Source: Flavobacteriia bacterium | Lineage (GTDB): Bacteria > Bacteroidota > Bacteroidia > Flavobacteriales_D > Crocinitomicaceae | Assembly (NCBI GenBank): GCA_947490145.1 | Contig: CANLGD010000005.1 | Span: forward strand, 1-64,000 | DNA: 64,000 bases | Direction of reading: 5' to 3' | Part shown: positions 16,326-25,695 of the stretch, piece by piece | How positions within the stretch are numbered: position 1 is the first letter of the stretch | Layout: every line of letters starts with the position of its first letter | Notes under the pieces: model-generated | What the model was told of the DNA's origin: nothing | Seen by the model: the letters and a program-made list of their open reading frames with translations, nothing else | Databases searched by the model: none | Made by a program: the position numbers and the translations under genes

Positions 16326-17261
16326 TTACGAAATTATAAAATGTGAACTTATCGACTCATTGTTAATCAATCTTTTGATAACATCTGAAAAAAGTTCGTG
16401 TGTTGGCAAAACACGTATTTTGCTGCTTACTTTTTTTAATGGAATAGTGTCTGTTACGATTAATTCTGTAATACTAGAACTTTCGATTCTTTCGTAAGCT
16501 GGACCAGAAAGCACTGCGTGAGTGCAAAATGCACGAACACTTAAAGCTCCTTTTTCAAGGAATAAATTTGCAGCAGTTGTTAATGTCCCTGCTGTATCAC
16601 ACATGTCATCAATTAAGATAACGTCTTTACCTGCGACATCACCAATCACAGTCATTTCTGCAATTTCGTTTGCAACTTTTCTATGTTTGTGACAAATTGC
16701 CAAACCAATATTTAATTTTTTAGCGTAAGAATTTGCTCTTTTTGTTCCTCCAGCATCTGGTGCAGCCATGATTAAATTCCCCGTATTGAGTTTCTCAATT
16801 TCAGCAAAAAAGATTGTTGATGCAAATAAATGATCAACTGGAACTTCAAAAAATCCTTGTATTTGATCTGCGTGTAAATCCATCGTAATAACACGACCTA
16901 CTCCAGCAGCTATCAACATATTTGCAACCAATTTTGCACCAATTGCAACTCTTGGTTTGTCTTTCCTGTCTTGTCGTGCAAAACCAAAATAAGGAATTAC
17001 AGCAACAATTTTTCTGGCGGAAGCTCTTTTTGCAGCGTCCACCATTAACAATAATTCAAATAAATTGTCAGAAGGTGGAATTGTTGATTGAACAATAAAT
17101 ACATCTTGACCACGAACAGTTTCTTCAAAAGAAGGTTGAAATTCGCCATCACTAAACTCCTGAACCTTAACATCTCCTAGGTGTGTACCGTAAGATTTCG
17201 CTATTTTTTCAGCAATTGAAATTGAAGCACGACCAGCAAATATTTTGATACCTTGAGACAT
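16326..17261 (-). CDS. prs: Ribose-phosphate pyrophosphokinase (PRPP synthetase)
   Basis: Makes PRPP from ribose 5-phosphate and ATP for nucleotide, His and Trp synthesis. 311 residues, standard for class I. Seen are KVQEFSDGE near the start, the ATP loop region PYFGFARQDRKDKPR, the metal-binding histidine in TMDLHADQIQGFF, and the PRPP loop VILIDDMCDTAGTL. It leads a two-gene operon with rplY and is transcribed from the consensus promoter at 17289-17319. Its product feeds hpt at 42663, although the genes are far apart. Confidence 0.97.
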   Translation of the reverse strand: MSQGIKIFAGRASISIAEKIAKSYGTHLGDVKVQEFSDGEFQPSFEETVRGQDVFIVQSTIPPSDNLFELLLMVDAAKRASARKIVAVIPYFGFARQDRKDKPRVAIGAKLVANMLIAAGVGRVITMDLHADQIQGFFEVPVDHLFASTIFFAEIEKLNTGNLIMAAPDAGGTKRANSYAKKLNIGLAICHKHRKVANEIAEMTVIGDVAGKDVILIDDMCDTAGTLTTAANLFLEKGALSVRAFCTHAVLSGPAYERIESSSITELIVTDTIPLKKVSSKIRVLPTHELFSDVIKRLINNESISSHFIIS

Positions 17262-17288
17262 CTTATTTTTTTCCTATTTTTGAGAATG

Positions 17289-17319
17289 CAAAAGTAGTAA
17301 AATAATATCGTTTTAGCAA
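17289..17319 (-). promoter_or_regulatory. Promoter of prs-rplY
   Basis: On the minus strand: TTG (17317-17319), 20 bases, TACTTTTG (17289-17296). Both boxes match the Bacteroidetes consensus exactly. Transcription would begin about 20 bases before the prs start codon. Confidence 0.75.
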
Positions 17320-17474
17320 AAGTTTTTTTTGGAGAATGTATAAATTGTTAGAATCTTTTTAAAAAGGCACTGGTCAATGCAAAACAAATCAAAAGGATTC
17401 AGACTTAAGAAAAATAAACATTCGTTTTTAAGCACTTTAAAAGCTTACTGAATATAAAACTTATTTTTACAAAA

Positions 17475-17504
17475 AAACCGACATCAAAAAAGTGATATCG
17501 GTTT
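17475..17504 (-). terminator. Intrinsic terminator of the secreted peptidase gene
   Basis: AAACCGACATC (17475-17485) and GATATCGGTTT (17494-17504) form an 11-bp stem with one G-U pair and an eight-base loop. On the minus strand a run of T follows. It lies 20 bases beyond the peptidase stop codon. Confidence 0.8.
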
Positions 17505-17524
17505 CAAAAAGTATGATTATAAAT

Positions 17525-20461
17525 TTATTCCTTCACAATTTTGTGAATTGAAGATCCGTTTTCAGTTACAATTTTAACTAAATAAATTCCATTGTTTAAA
17601 TTAGAATCTGTTTTATAATTCATTGAATGAATGTTTGTTTTTGAAGCAATTAATTTTCCTGTTAAATCAAAAATTTCAATGTCTAAAATCTCTTGATTTG
17701 AAGCAATATTAAATTCGGTCGCTGAAGGATTTGGGAAAATTGAGATTTGATTTTCTGAAGTTAAATCTGTTAACCCGGTATTTCCAATGCAGAAATTTTT
17801 AGTATTTGAATTTCCAAAACTTGCTTCCGCTTGCGTTAATTGAACTACAACAGTATTGTTTTGTAAAGTAAGAGAATAACTTCCTGAATCACACGTTGAG
17901 CTTGTTAAACCATCATTATTAGAATCATAAATTTTAAAATTGTAACAGCCATTATTTAAGCATACATTATGAGTCATTGTGTAGGCAGTTGCTTGTGATT
18001 GATATACAGGACTTTGAAACAAACTAGTTGAATTTTGATCTACAATTTCCCAAGAAGTTTGTATTGCAAAACAATCTAAATTCATCAACAAAACTAAATT
18101 CGTTCCACCAATAATGGATGAAAATGATTTAGCAATATCATTATTAGTCAAATTTCCATCCACATTTCCATTTGGATTGTTAACTGTTGCAGTAAATAAA
18201 TGTGTGGATCCAGAAACAGCAATAGATTGAAGTGGCACTGTATCAGATTCTCCCGCAGGAATATTTCCTGTCCAACTGAAAGAGTAATTTGTTCCATCTA
18301 AATTGAAATCAATTGTGGCAGTCGTTAAGTCAACAGTTCCACCATTTAATAAAATAATTTCAGGTTGAATAGTTGACGTGCAAATGAAATTTTCAACTCC
18401 TAAAACTGAATTTACAAGAGCTGCATCAGTGAAATTAGCACTTCCAACACAGAAATTTTTGACATTTTCAAATTGAAAATTTGCTTCACTTTGAAGTAAC
18501 TGAACCAATGTATCGTTATTTGAATTACTTAAATAATAACTACCATCTGCGCAATTATTAGCGTTACTTGTCATACCATCACCGTATGTATCGCGAATAA
18601 AGAAATCATAGCATTCTCCTTCTACTAAACACACATTTTCGTTAATAATCGAGTTTGTCACTGGATTTGTTTCGGTATATGATCCTCCTTGAAACAATGA
18701 AACGCTATTTTGATCTACAATTTCCCACGAAGTTTCGCTCGCATAACAATCTAAATTCAAGGTCAAAACTAAATTTACACCTCCAACTATTGTATTGAAA
18801 TTTTTTGTTAAAACATTATTGTTCATGTTTTCATCAATCGTTCCATTTGGATCTAAAACCTCAGCTATAAAAGTATGAGAACCGCTATTAAGCGTTACTT
18901 GATTTAATATCACGGTATCGGATTCATAAAGACCTATACTACCAGTCCAATCGTAAGTGTAATTTACCCCATCAATAGAATAACTAATTGTTGCTGTTGT
19001 CATTAAATTACTTCCACCATTTGTTAAAACAACTTTTGGTTGAATATTTCCTGTACACAATGTGTTTTCGATTCCGATTACATTTCCTGCAAAATATGGA
19101 TCTAAATTATTCGTCACATCAGCATCAACAAATTCAAGTCCAGTATTTTGTGGGTCCAACCAATTACTTAAACGGGTAGAATTTGTTCCACCACCAATCC
19201 ATGAAGCACTAAATTTTCCATATTCATCTGATTGATCGCTTGAAAAACATCCTGAAGCACCTCCATGAAGTTGACCAACTATTCGACGGTTTTGATCAAA
19301 AAGTGGAGAACCAGAAGAACCTACTTCAGTAACACCTTCAGACCAGATTGCATGCCAGTGATTCATAGGTGAACCTCCAAAAGAACTTGTAGTATAAGGA
19401 GTTGTTGTTACTGCAATTTTTTTAATATCCCCATCAGGATGATGAATCCCAGCACCAGAAGTTGGTGGAACATCTAATCTATTCCAACCATTGTAATTTA
19501 CATTCCAAGCTGGATTTGGCGCCGAATTAAGTTCAATTAAATGAAAATCAGAAGGAGAGTAAGAAGCTCTTGTTACACCCCCATTCACATTCATGTTTTC
19601 TGGGCCATTTCCTGATGCAACATTTGTTCCACAATCAAATTGACCAATTGGAGATTCCCATCTGAAGCGAAAAATCCATGATCCAGGATTTGATCCACAA
19701 TGATTTGCAGTTAAAAAATACGGAATTAAAACTCCTGAAGTATTATTTACCATTGAGCCTGTACAAAACCCACCTGAGCCATTTACGAGCATTGCAACTC
19801 CGTTTCTAGGTATTTCCCATCCAGATCCTTGAGGACAATTAATATCAATATTACAATCACCAGATGTATTTAATGCTTTTTCGATGTGATCATCCAAATT
19901 AATAAATCCATGAATTACTTTTCCAATTGTTAATTGAGATTGATTTTCGTTTAATTTTGGCTCTTGAATTTCTACAATAATTTTATTTGAATACAACAAT
20001 TCTGTTCCTAATTCATTTGATGTATTGTTATTCAAACTTGTATATGCGCCTATAAAGTCACTTTTATCAGCAGAAAAAATATACATTAATGTGCCTTCTT
20101 TTAAATGAAATTGACTAAAAATTAAATTTAAAGAAACTGCATTTGAAGACTCAACCATAAACTGATATAAATTATCTCCATTAGACAAAGTTGATTTTCT
20201 TGCTTGCTCAAAAAAGTTAATATTGGTTTCAATTGCTTTCCCGTATTGCATCAATTTTAAGCTGGAAACGGCAGCTTCGTTTGCGTAATAGGCTAATTCT
20301 ACTTCATTATTTACTTCAGGAAGTACAAAGCCAGATTTTACTGAAATTATTTTATCACTGTAACTTTTCGGACTTCCGAGCTTTTGGGTTTGCGCCTCAA
20401 TAGAACTTACCGTAAAAGCTGCAAAGCTTATAAAAGCAATTTTTTGTAGAATTTTCTTCAT
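17525..20461 (-). CDS. Secreted trypsin-like serine peptidase with T9SS sorting domain
   Basis: 978 residues with a signal peptide (MKKILQKIAFISFAAFTVSS). After a propeptide-like region, a chymotrypsin-fold domain resembling lysyl endopeptidase spans about residues 205-440. By motif the triad is His254 (FLTANHCGS), Asp305 (SDFHLIEL) and Ser383 (GSSGSPLF). Two copies of a module of about 220 residues follow (about 455-675 and 680-895). Each begins with an IQPxxxLxNGG adhesion-like strand region and ends with a SWEIVDQNS segment and an F-CxG closing motif. The last 75 residues (IFPNPSATEFNI to GIYLVKIVTENGSS) are a type A T9SS sorting domain, so it is exported through the outer membrane and cleaved or anchored. 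Substrate preference is not known. Confidence 0.92.
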   Translation of the reverse strand: MKKILQKIAFISFAAFTVSSIEAQTQKLGSPKSYSDKIISVKSGFVLPEVNNEVELAYYANEAAVSSLKLMQYGKAIETNINFFEQARKSTLSNGDNLYQFMVESSNAVSLNLIFSQFHLKEGTLMYIFSADKSDFIGAYTSLNNNTSNELGTELLYSNKIIVEIQEPKLNENQSQLTIGKVIHGFINLDDHIEKALNTSGDCNIDINCPQGSGWEIPRNGVAMLVNGSGGFCTGSMVNNTSGVLIPYFLTANHCGSNPGSWIFRFRWESPIGQFDCGTNVASGNGPENMNVNGGVTRASYSPSDFHLIELNSAPNPAWNVNYNGWNRLDVPPTSGAGIHHPDGDIKKIAVTTTPYTTSSFGGSPMNHWHAIWSEGVTEVGSSGSPLFDQNRRIVGQLHGGASGCFSSDQSDEYGKFSASWIGGGTNSTRLSNWLDPQNTGLEFVDADVTNNLDPYFAGNVIGIENTLCTGNIQPKVVLTNGGSNLMTTATISYSIDGVNYTYDWTGSIGLYESDTVILNQVTLNSGSHTFIAEVLDPNGTIDENMNNNVLTKNFNTIVGGVNLVLTLNLDCYASETSWEIVDQNSVSLFQGGSYTETNPVTNSIINENVCLVEGECYDFFIRDTYGDGMTSNANNCADGSYYLSNSNNDTLVQLLQSEANFQFENVKNFCVGSANFTDAALVNSVLGVENFICTSTIQPEIILLNGGTVDLTTATIDFNLDGTNYSFSWTGNIPAGESDTVPLQSIAVSGSTHLFTATVNNPNGNVDGNLTNNDIAKSFSSIIGGTNLVLLMNLDCFAIQTSWEIVDQNSTSLFQSPVYQSQATAYTMTHNVCLNNGCYNFKIYDSNNDGLTSSTCDSGSYSLTLQNNTVVVQLTQAEASFGNSNTKNFCIGNTGLTDLTSENQISIFPNPSATEFNIASNQEILDIEIFDLTGKLIASKTNIHSMNYKTDSNLNNGIYLVKIVTENGSSIHKIVKE

Positions 20462-20543
20462 TGTTTGTTTTTGTTTTGGTTTTAAATTTTATATTCATTT
20501 GCTGGATAATCATTTGCGGTCACCCATTAATTTTATCAACTTT

Positions 20544-21173
20544 TCATTTTTTACTTTTCACTCTTTTAATACTGCAACCTCTTGGCACAGAAGGTTCAGT
20601 AGAAATAATTCCACTTGCTTTCATTTCTGAGATAATATTTTCTAAATAAGGAATTGTTTTTTCTCTCTTGGAATCCCAAGAATTATCAATCGAACCTGTG
20701 TAAATTAATTTACTTTCAGGATTGAAAGCATAAACATGGGGAGTTGTTTTTGCTGCGAGTTGATCTGCTAATTCAGAATTCGAATCAACTAAATAAGGCA
20801 TTTGATACCCAACTTTTTTAGCATGTTTTTGCATTTCTTTAAAGGAGTCATCATTATCACGTTTTCCTTCATTTGAATTAATCAAAACCAAACCAATTTC
20901 AACATCTTTTGCTAAGGAATATAATTTATCGTATTGTTTTTCCCAGCCCTCAAACTGCTCGTTTCCAACCACAAAAGGACAGGTATTACAAGAAAAAATA
21001 ATAATCAAACCATTTTTTTTAATTTGACTTTCCAAAGTCATTAACTTTTTATCTATATTTAAATAGGCTTTATTGTTAAAAGATACGGTATCACCGATTT
21101 GTACATTAATTTCATCACTTTTGGTAAAAGAAAATAAAATTAACAAGGCGGAAAATAAAAAAAATTGCTTCAT
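20544..21173 (-). CDS. Secreted redoxin (AhpC/TSA-like thioredoxin-fold protein)
   Basis: 209 residues. The start is at MKQFFLFSALLILFSF because this gives a clean signal peptide; the frame is open 16 codons further upstream. The domain has the redoxin pattern NGLIIIFSCNTCPFVVGNEQ with a CxxC pair in a CNTCPF motif, and then TTPHVYAFNPESKLIYTGSIDN, with the cis-proline TTPHV. This is the peroxiredoxin-like, thioredoxin-family group common in Bacteroidetes, expected in the periplasm. Whether it is a peroxidase or a thiol-disulfide reductase cannot be decided. It lies just upstream of, and co-directional with, the secreted peptidase. Confidence 0.85.
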   Translation of the reverse strand: MKQFFLFSALLILFSFTKSDEINVQIGDTVSFNNKAYLNIDKKLMTLESQIKKNGLIIIFSCNTCPFVVGNEQFEGWEKQYDKLYSLAKDVEIGLVLINSNEGKRDNDDSFKEMQKHAKKVGYQMPYLVDSNSELADQLAAKTTPHVYAFNPESKLIYTGSIDNSWDSKREKTIPYLENIISEMKASGIISTEPSVPRGCSIKRVKSKK

Positions 21174-21324
21174 GTGAGTTTTTTTAAATTTAGTTAATTT
21201 AATAAACGAATAGAATTCCAAATGGTTTGTGAAATTATTAAATTATTTTCAAAAAAGTGAAAAATTCGTTTAAAACTTTTAAATAAATAGAAAAAGTTTA
21301 ACTTTACATTCAAATTTGTTAGTT

Positions 21325-21930
21325 ATGATAATTGGAATATGCGGTGGAAGTGGTTCAGGTAAAACAACTCTTTTAAGAAGATTGTCGCAACATTATGAAG
21401 CTTTATCGCCTTCAATTTTCTCTATGGATAACTACTATAAAACAATTAACAAACAACTTGTTGATGAAAATGGTCATGTAAATTTTGATTTACCAACTGC
21501 ACTGCATGAAGATAAATTAGTTTCGGATTTAGAAAGTTTAAAGAACGGTGAACCAATTGAAATTATTGAATATCATTTTAATGCTCCGCCCGATAAACAT
21601 GTCTTAATCACAATAAATCCTTCCGAATTAGTAATTGTAGAAGGACTCTTCTCTTTTCATTATGAAAAAGTGAAAGCAATGTTGGATTTTTCAATTTTTG
21701 TTGACGTTGATTTAGATGTACAATTAGACAGAAGACTTTACCGCGATCAAGAAACGAGAGGTTATTCGCACGATGCAATCATGTACCAATGGAAACACCA
21801 TGTTTTACCTTGTTATGAAAACTATTTGCACCCTTACTTAAAAGAGGCAGATTTTATTTTTAGAAATGATGCACATGCTGAAGAAGATTTTGTAAATTTG
21901 GTCAAACAAATAGATTTAAAAATCAAGTAA
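21325..21930 (+). CDS. udk: Uridine kinase
   Basis: Phosphorylates uridine and cytidine to UMP and CMP in pyrimidine salvage. 201 residues from the ATG at 21325; a TTG nine bases earlier is less likely. The P-loop is GICGGSGSGKTTLLRR at the N-terminus. Further family motifs are FSMDNYYK, the substrate region NFDLPTALHEDKL and the LID-like arginines in LDRRLYRDQETRGYSHDAIMYQW. A TAACTTTA box near 21299-21306 is close to the -7 consensus but no -33 box was found. A GGAA-loop hairpin follows the gene. Confidence 0.95.
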   Translation: MIIGICGGSGSGKTTLLRRLSQHYEALSPSIFSMDNYYKTINKQLVDENGHVNFDLPTALHEDKLVSDLESLKNGEPIEIIEYHFNAPPDKHVLITINPSELVIVEGLFSFHYEKVKAMLDFSIFVDVDLDVQLDRRLYRDQETRGYSHDAIMYQWKHHVLPCYENYLHPYLKEADFIFRNDAHAEEDFVNLVKQIDLKIK

Positions 21931-21947
21931 GTAGATTAATCCTCTGT

Positions 21948-21969
21948 GTTTTGTATGGAAATACAAAAC
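21948..21969 (+). terminator. GNRA-type hairpin between udk and the sensor kinase
   Basis: GTTTTGTAT (21948-21956) and ATACAAAAC (21961-21969) make a perfect 9-bp stem closed by a GGAA tetraloop. There is no T tract after it, so it may be a processing or stabilising hairpin rather than a true terminator. The kinase start codon lies 26 bases on. Confidence 0.45.
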
Positions 21970-21994
21970 CTGAATACAACTAAATAAATTTGTA

Positions 21995-24900
21995 TTGAAA
22001 CACATTCGGAAATATTGGTTGTTTGTATTTAGCTTCTTATTCTTTATAAGCTTTTTGATCAATTACAATGCTACCTTCAAAAAGAATTATAAGAAAATAA
22101 CTGCAAATTTCCAAAAAGAATTTAATGCACAGCAAGATTTATTGGATGTTTACATTGAATCAAGATTTTCCTTATTGCAGAAACCTGAAATTCAATTTTC
22201 AAAATTCAAACACATTGACGCTAGTCAACCAATAAAAGATTTCAACCTCCACATTTATAAAAATGATTCTTTAATTTATTGGAATACAAATAAATTACCA
22301 ATTTTAAGGTTTGCAGATATTCACTACCCTTCAAATGGAATTGTTAAACTTCAAAACGGTTGGTATTATGCGAAATCAAAAAGGATCAAAAATATCATAA
22401 TAGTTGCTTCGTTTTTAATCAAAAAAGACTATTCCTACGAGAATGATTACCTCAAAAATGATTTCAATGAAGTATTTTCCATTCCTTTTCATGCTTCATT
22501 AATTTTAGAAAAAGAAAATGCTTTACCGATTTATACTAAAAATAAGAAATTTGCTTTTGCTATTTTTCCTCTTGAAAATCAAGAGATCTCCGATTTTGAA
22601 AGCAATGTCTTAGTTCTCCTCTTTTTATTATTTATAACTTTTCTATTATCAGGTATTTTTTATTTATTAAAAACGCAAAAATCAATAATACAAACTTTAA
22701 TTTCTGCCGTTATTTTAGCGCTGCATTATTTTTCTTTGCGCTTTGAATTATATAATTTTCTCCGTGAAACAACATTTTTCGAACCTTCATTATATGCAAG
22801 TTCAAACTGGTTTCCAAACTTATTCATGGTTTGTTTAAATTGCATTTTCATCCTATTTTACATCAATGTTTTGGTTAACCTTTTTTCCAAAATAACAAAA
22901 TCTAAAATTAATTTAACTATCATTTTTGGATGCTACTTGATGAGTTTATTTTTTGCATTTCTTATTGGCTACATTTATCATTCATTAGTAAAGGATTCTT
23001 CCATTCCTTTAGAAATTGATAAACTGTTCAAATTAAATTATTATTCTTTTTGGGCAGCTTTATGCATTGGGATTTTGTTTTTAAGTTACTTTATTTTAGT
23101 GCGTGCATTATTTTTGGCAATGAAACTGTTGGCAATAAAAAACACCTTACTGATTCTAATTTGGCTAATTAGTGCTATCATTTATTTTATTTTAGACTTT
23201 TTTTATGGCTCCGAATTAATTTCCCTATCAAATTGGATCTTTTTAATGAATGGAGTAATACTTTTAAATGTCCTAAAATCTGATGGTAAATTTAATTTTA
23301 ATTATGGCGTAATTTTACTTTTTATTTTTTCAATTTTCATTTCCATAAACATAAATACATTTTACGACAAAAAAGAAAAATCAGAAAGAGAATTATTCGC
23401 CAATCAACTAGCATCCGATCAAGATATTTCGGCAGAAATTGAATTTCAAAAGATTGACAAAAAAATCATAAATGATAATTATTTTGATAAATTATTTGCT
23501 CACTCGCGAGTTATTGGTGTATCTGAATTTAAAGATTTTATGGAAAGAAAATTTTACATTGATTTTTGGGAAAGATATGAATTTGATTTTTACCTTTTTG
23601 ACAATGGAAAACAACTCATAAATCATTCAAATCTGCAAACCTCATCCATAGATTATTTAGAAAACATTCTTCAAAAACACAGCATTGTATCAGAAATTAC
23701 AGGCAATGTTTTTTACATCAAAGATTATACAAGTCAGCTTAGTTATATTGCGAAACAGCAAATTTTTAATTCCGATTCTACAAAATCATTTCTGCTTTAT
23801 TCTACTCTAAAATCCAAGCGAATTCCTGAAAAAATTGGATTTCCACGTTTGCTAATTTCAAATAATTCAAGTATTTTTAAACCAATTGAAAATTATTCAA
23901 CTGCAAAATACTACCGAGGTCGCTTGATTAATCAAAATGGTAAATTTTCTTATCCAACAAATGAAATCGCACTTACACATAACATTGCAAGAGCATCAGG
24001 GTATTTTGATAATGAAAATTTTAATCACTACCTATTTCGCAAAAACTCCAGGGATTTGATTGTTTTATCGAAAAAAACACCTTCTAATTTTCAATTAATC
24101 ACCTCTTTTTCTTATTTATTCTGCTTTTTTGGATTATTTTTATTGATCTTAGTTATTTTCAAAAATTACAAAAATTTAGAATTTTCAAATTTAACTTTAG
24201 CACTAAAAATTCAATTAATATTAATTTCAATTGTGGTTATTTCGCTCATAGCATTTGGTTATGGAAGTGGGAAATTTGTCAGCAACCAGTATAATGAATA
24301 TTCAACTGATTTAATTAAGGAGAAAATTAAATCGGTTCAAATTGAAATTAAAAATAAGATTGATAGAGAAAAATCTTTAAATATTGAAAATCAAGGTGAT
24401 TACTTAGAATTTTTGTTGCAAAAATTTTCAGTTGTTTTTGTAACTGATATTAATTTATACGATCAAAAAGGATATCTTTTGGCAAGTTCCAGACCAAAAA
24501 TATTTAATGCTGGATTAATCAGTGATCAAATAAATCCTCTGGCATACGATCAATTAGAGTCACACAAGAAAAGCGAATATATTCATCAAGAAAATATAGG
24601 GACATTAAATTATTTATCTGCTTACGTTCCTCTTTTTAACAATGAAGGAAAGTTTTTGGCTTACATTAATTTGCAACATTTTGGTCAACAACAAGGTTTT
24701 GAAAATCAAATTGAGGGCTTTTTGGTTGCCATCATAAATGTATTTATTTTACTGCTAGCCTTCTCCATTATATTATCCATACTTGTATCTAATTGGGTTA
24801 CATCTCCATTAAAAATTCTTCAAAATAGTTTTGCAAAAGTTCAAATAGGAAAATACAATGAGCCAATCTTATATGAATCGAAAGATGAAATTGGAGCATT

Positions 24901-25633
24901 GGTAAAAAATTACAATCAGAAATTGGAAGAATTGGCCTTCACTGCCCAGCAATTGGCGCAAAGTGAACGGGAGTCAGCTTGGCGTGAAATGGCGAAACAG
25001 GTGGCGCATGAGATTAAAAATCCTTTGACACCTATGAAGTTGAGTTTACAACATTTGCAACGCATATACAATCCAAACGATCCACTTTCAAATGAAAAAT
25101 TGGATAAAGTAATCTTTTCTATCATTGAGCAAATTGATGCTTTGACAAAAATTGCCAATGAATTTTCAAATTTCGCAAAAATGCCGCATGAAAATAAAGC
25201 GAGGATTAATATAATTTCGATTATTGAACATGCAATTATTGTATTCAGTCAGGAAAATGAAATTGAAATTAAGCTGTCACATACAAGTTCAAAGCATGAA
25301 ATTTTCGGGGATAAGGATTTGATTTTAAGGGTATTTAATAATTTAATCAAAAATGCCATTCAAGCAATTCCTGAAAACAAAAAAGGTCTTATTCGAATTA
25401 ATATTTCTGAAAAAGGAAAAAACTTATTGATAAAAGTTGAAGATAACGGTCGAGGAATTCCTGAAAATATGTTTTCAAAAATATTTATGCCAAATTTTAC
25501 CACAAAATCTACCGGAACAGGTTTGGGTTTAGCAATGGTAAAACAAATTATCACTTTACATGAAGGAGAAATTTGGTTCGAATCTGAAGAAAATAAAACC
25601 GTATTTTTTATTGAAATTTCTTATTTGGATTAG
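21995..25633 (+). CDS. Large multi-pass NtrY-like sensor histidine kinase
   Basis: 1212 residues, starting at a TTG codon. The order is: membrane segment (8-25); periplasmic region; a block of about seven membrane helices (about 204-445); a second extracytoplasmic region (about 450-695); two membrane helices (about 702-757); a third sensor region (about 760-905); a membrane helix (907-930); HAMP (930-980); the phospho-acceptor helix with HEIKNPLTPMKLSLQ (His near 1005); and an ATPase domain with NLIKNAIQAIP, DNGRGIP and TGLGLAMVK. The HEIKNPLTP box and HAMP are NtrY-like. No response regulator gene is adjacent, so the partner is elsewhere. The extra seven-helix block is unusual. Confidence 0.9.
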   Translation: MKHIRKYWLFVFSFLFFISFLINYNATFKKNYKKITANFQKEFNAQQDLLDVYIESRFSLLQKPEIQFSKFKHIDASQPIKDFNLHIYKNDSLIYWNTNKLPILRFADIHYPSNGIVKLQNGWYYAKSKRIKNIIIVASFLIKKDYSYENDYLKNDFNEVFSIPFHASLILEKENALPIYTKNKKFAFAIFPLENQEISDFESNVLVLLFLLFITFLLSGIFYLLKTQKSIIQTLISAVILALHYFSLRFELYNFLRETTFFEPSLYASSNWFPNLFMVCLNCIFILFYINVLVNLFSKITKSKINLTIIFGCYLMSLFFAFLIGYIYHSLVKDSSIPLEIDKLFKLNYYSFWAALCIGILFLSYFILVRALFLAMKLLAIKNTLLILIWLISAIIYFILDFFYGSELISLSNWIFLMNGVILLNVLKSDGKFNFNYGVILLFIFSIFISININTFYDKKEKSERELFANQLASDQDISAEIEFQKIDKKIINDNYFDKLFAHSRVIGVSEFKDFMERKFYIDFWERYEFDFYLFDNGKQLINHSNLQTSSIDYLENILQKHSIVSEITGNVFYIKDYTSQLSYIAKQQIFNSDSTKSFLLYSTLKSKRIPEKIGFPRLLISNNSSIFKPIENYSTAKYYRGRLINQNGKFSYPTNEIALTHNIARASGYFDNENFNHYLFRKNSRDLIVLSKKTPSNFQLITSFSYLFCFFGLFLLILVIFKNYKNLEFSNLTLALKIQLILISIVVISLIAFGYGSGKFVSNQYNEYSTDLIKEKIKSVQIEIKNKIDREKSLNIENQGDYLEFLLQKFSVVFVTDINLYDQKGYLLASSRPKIFNAGLISDQINPLAYDQLESHKKSEYIHQENIGTLNYLSAYVPLFNNEGKFLAYINLQHFGQQQGFENQIEGFLVAIINVFILLLAFSIILSILVSNWVTSPLKILQNSFAKVQIGKYNEPILYESKDEIGALVKNYNQKLEELAFTAQQLAQSERESAWREMAKQVAHEIKNPLTPMKLSLQHLQRIYNPNDPLSNEKLDKVIFSIIEQIDALTKIANEFSNFAKMPHENKARINIISIIEHAIIVFSQENEIEIKLSHTSSKHEIFGDKDLILRVFNNLIKNAIQAIPENKKGLIRINISEKGKNLLIKVEDNGRGIPENMFSKIFMPNFTTKSTGTGLGLAMVKQIITLHEGEIWFESEENKTVFFIEISYLD

Positions 25634-25695
25634 AAATTAAATTAAATTATATTACTGAAATTCAATCAACTCGAAATTAATCTTAAATTTGTACT

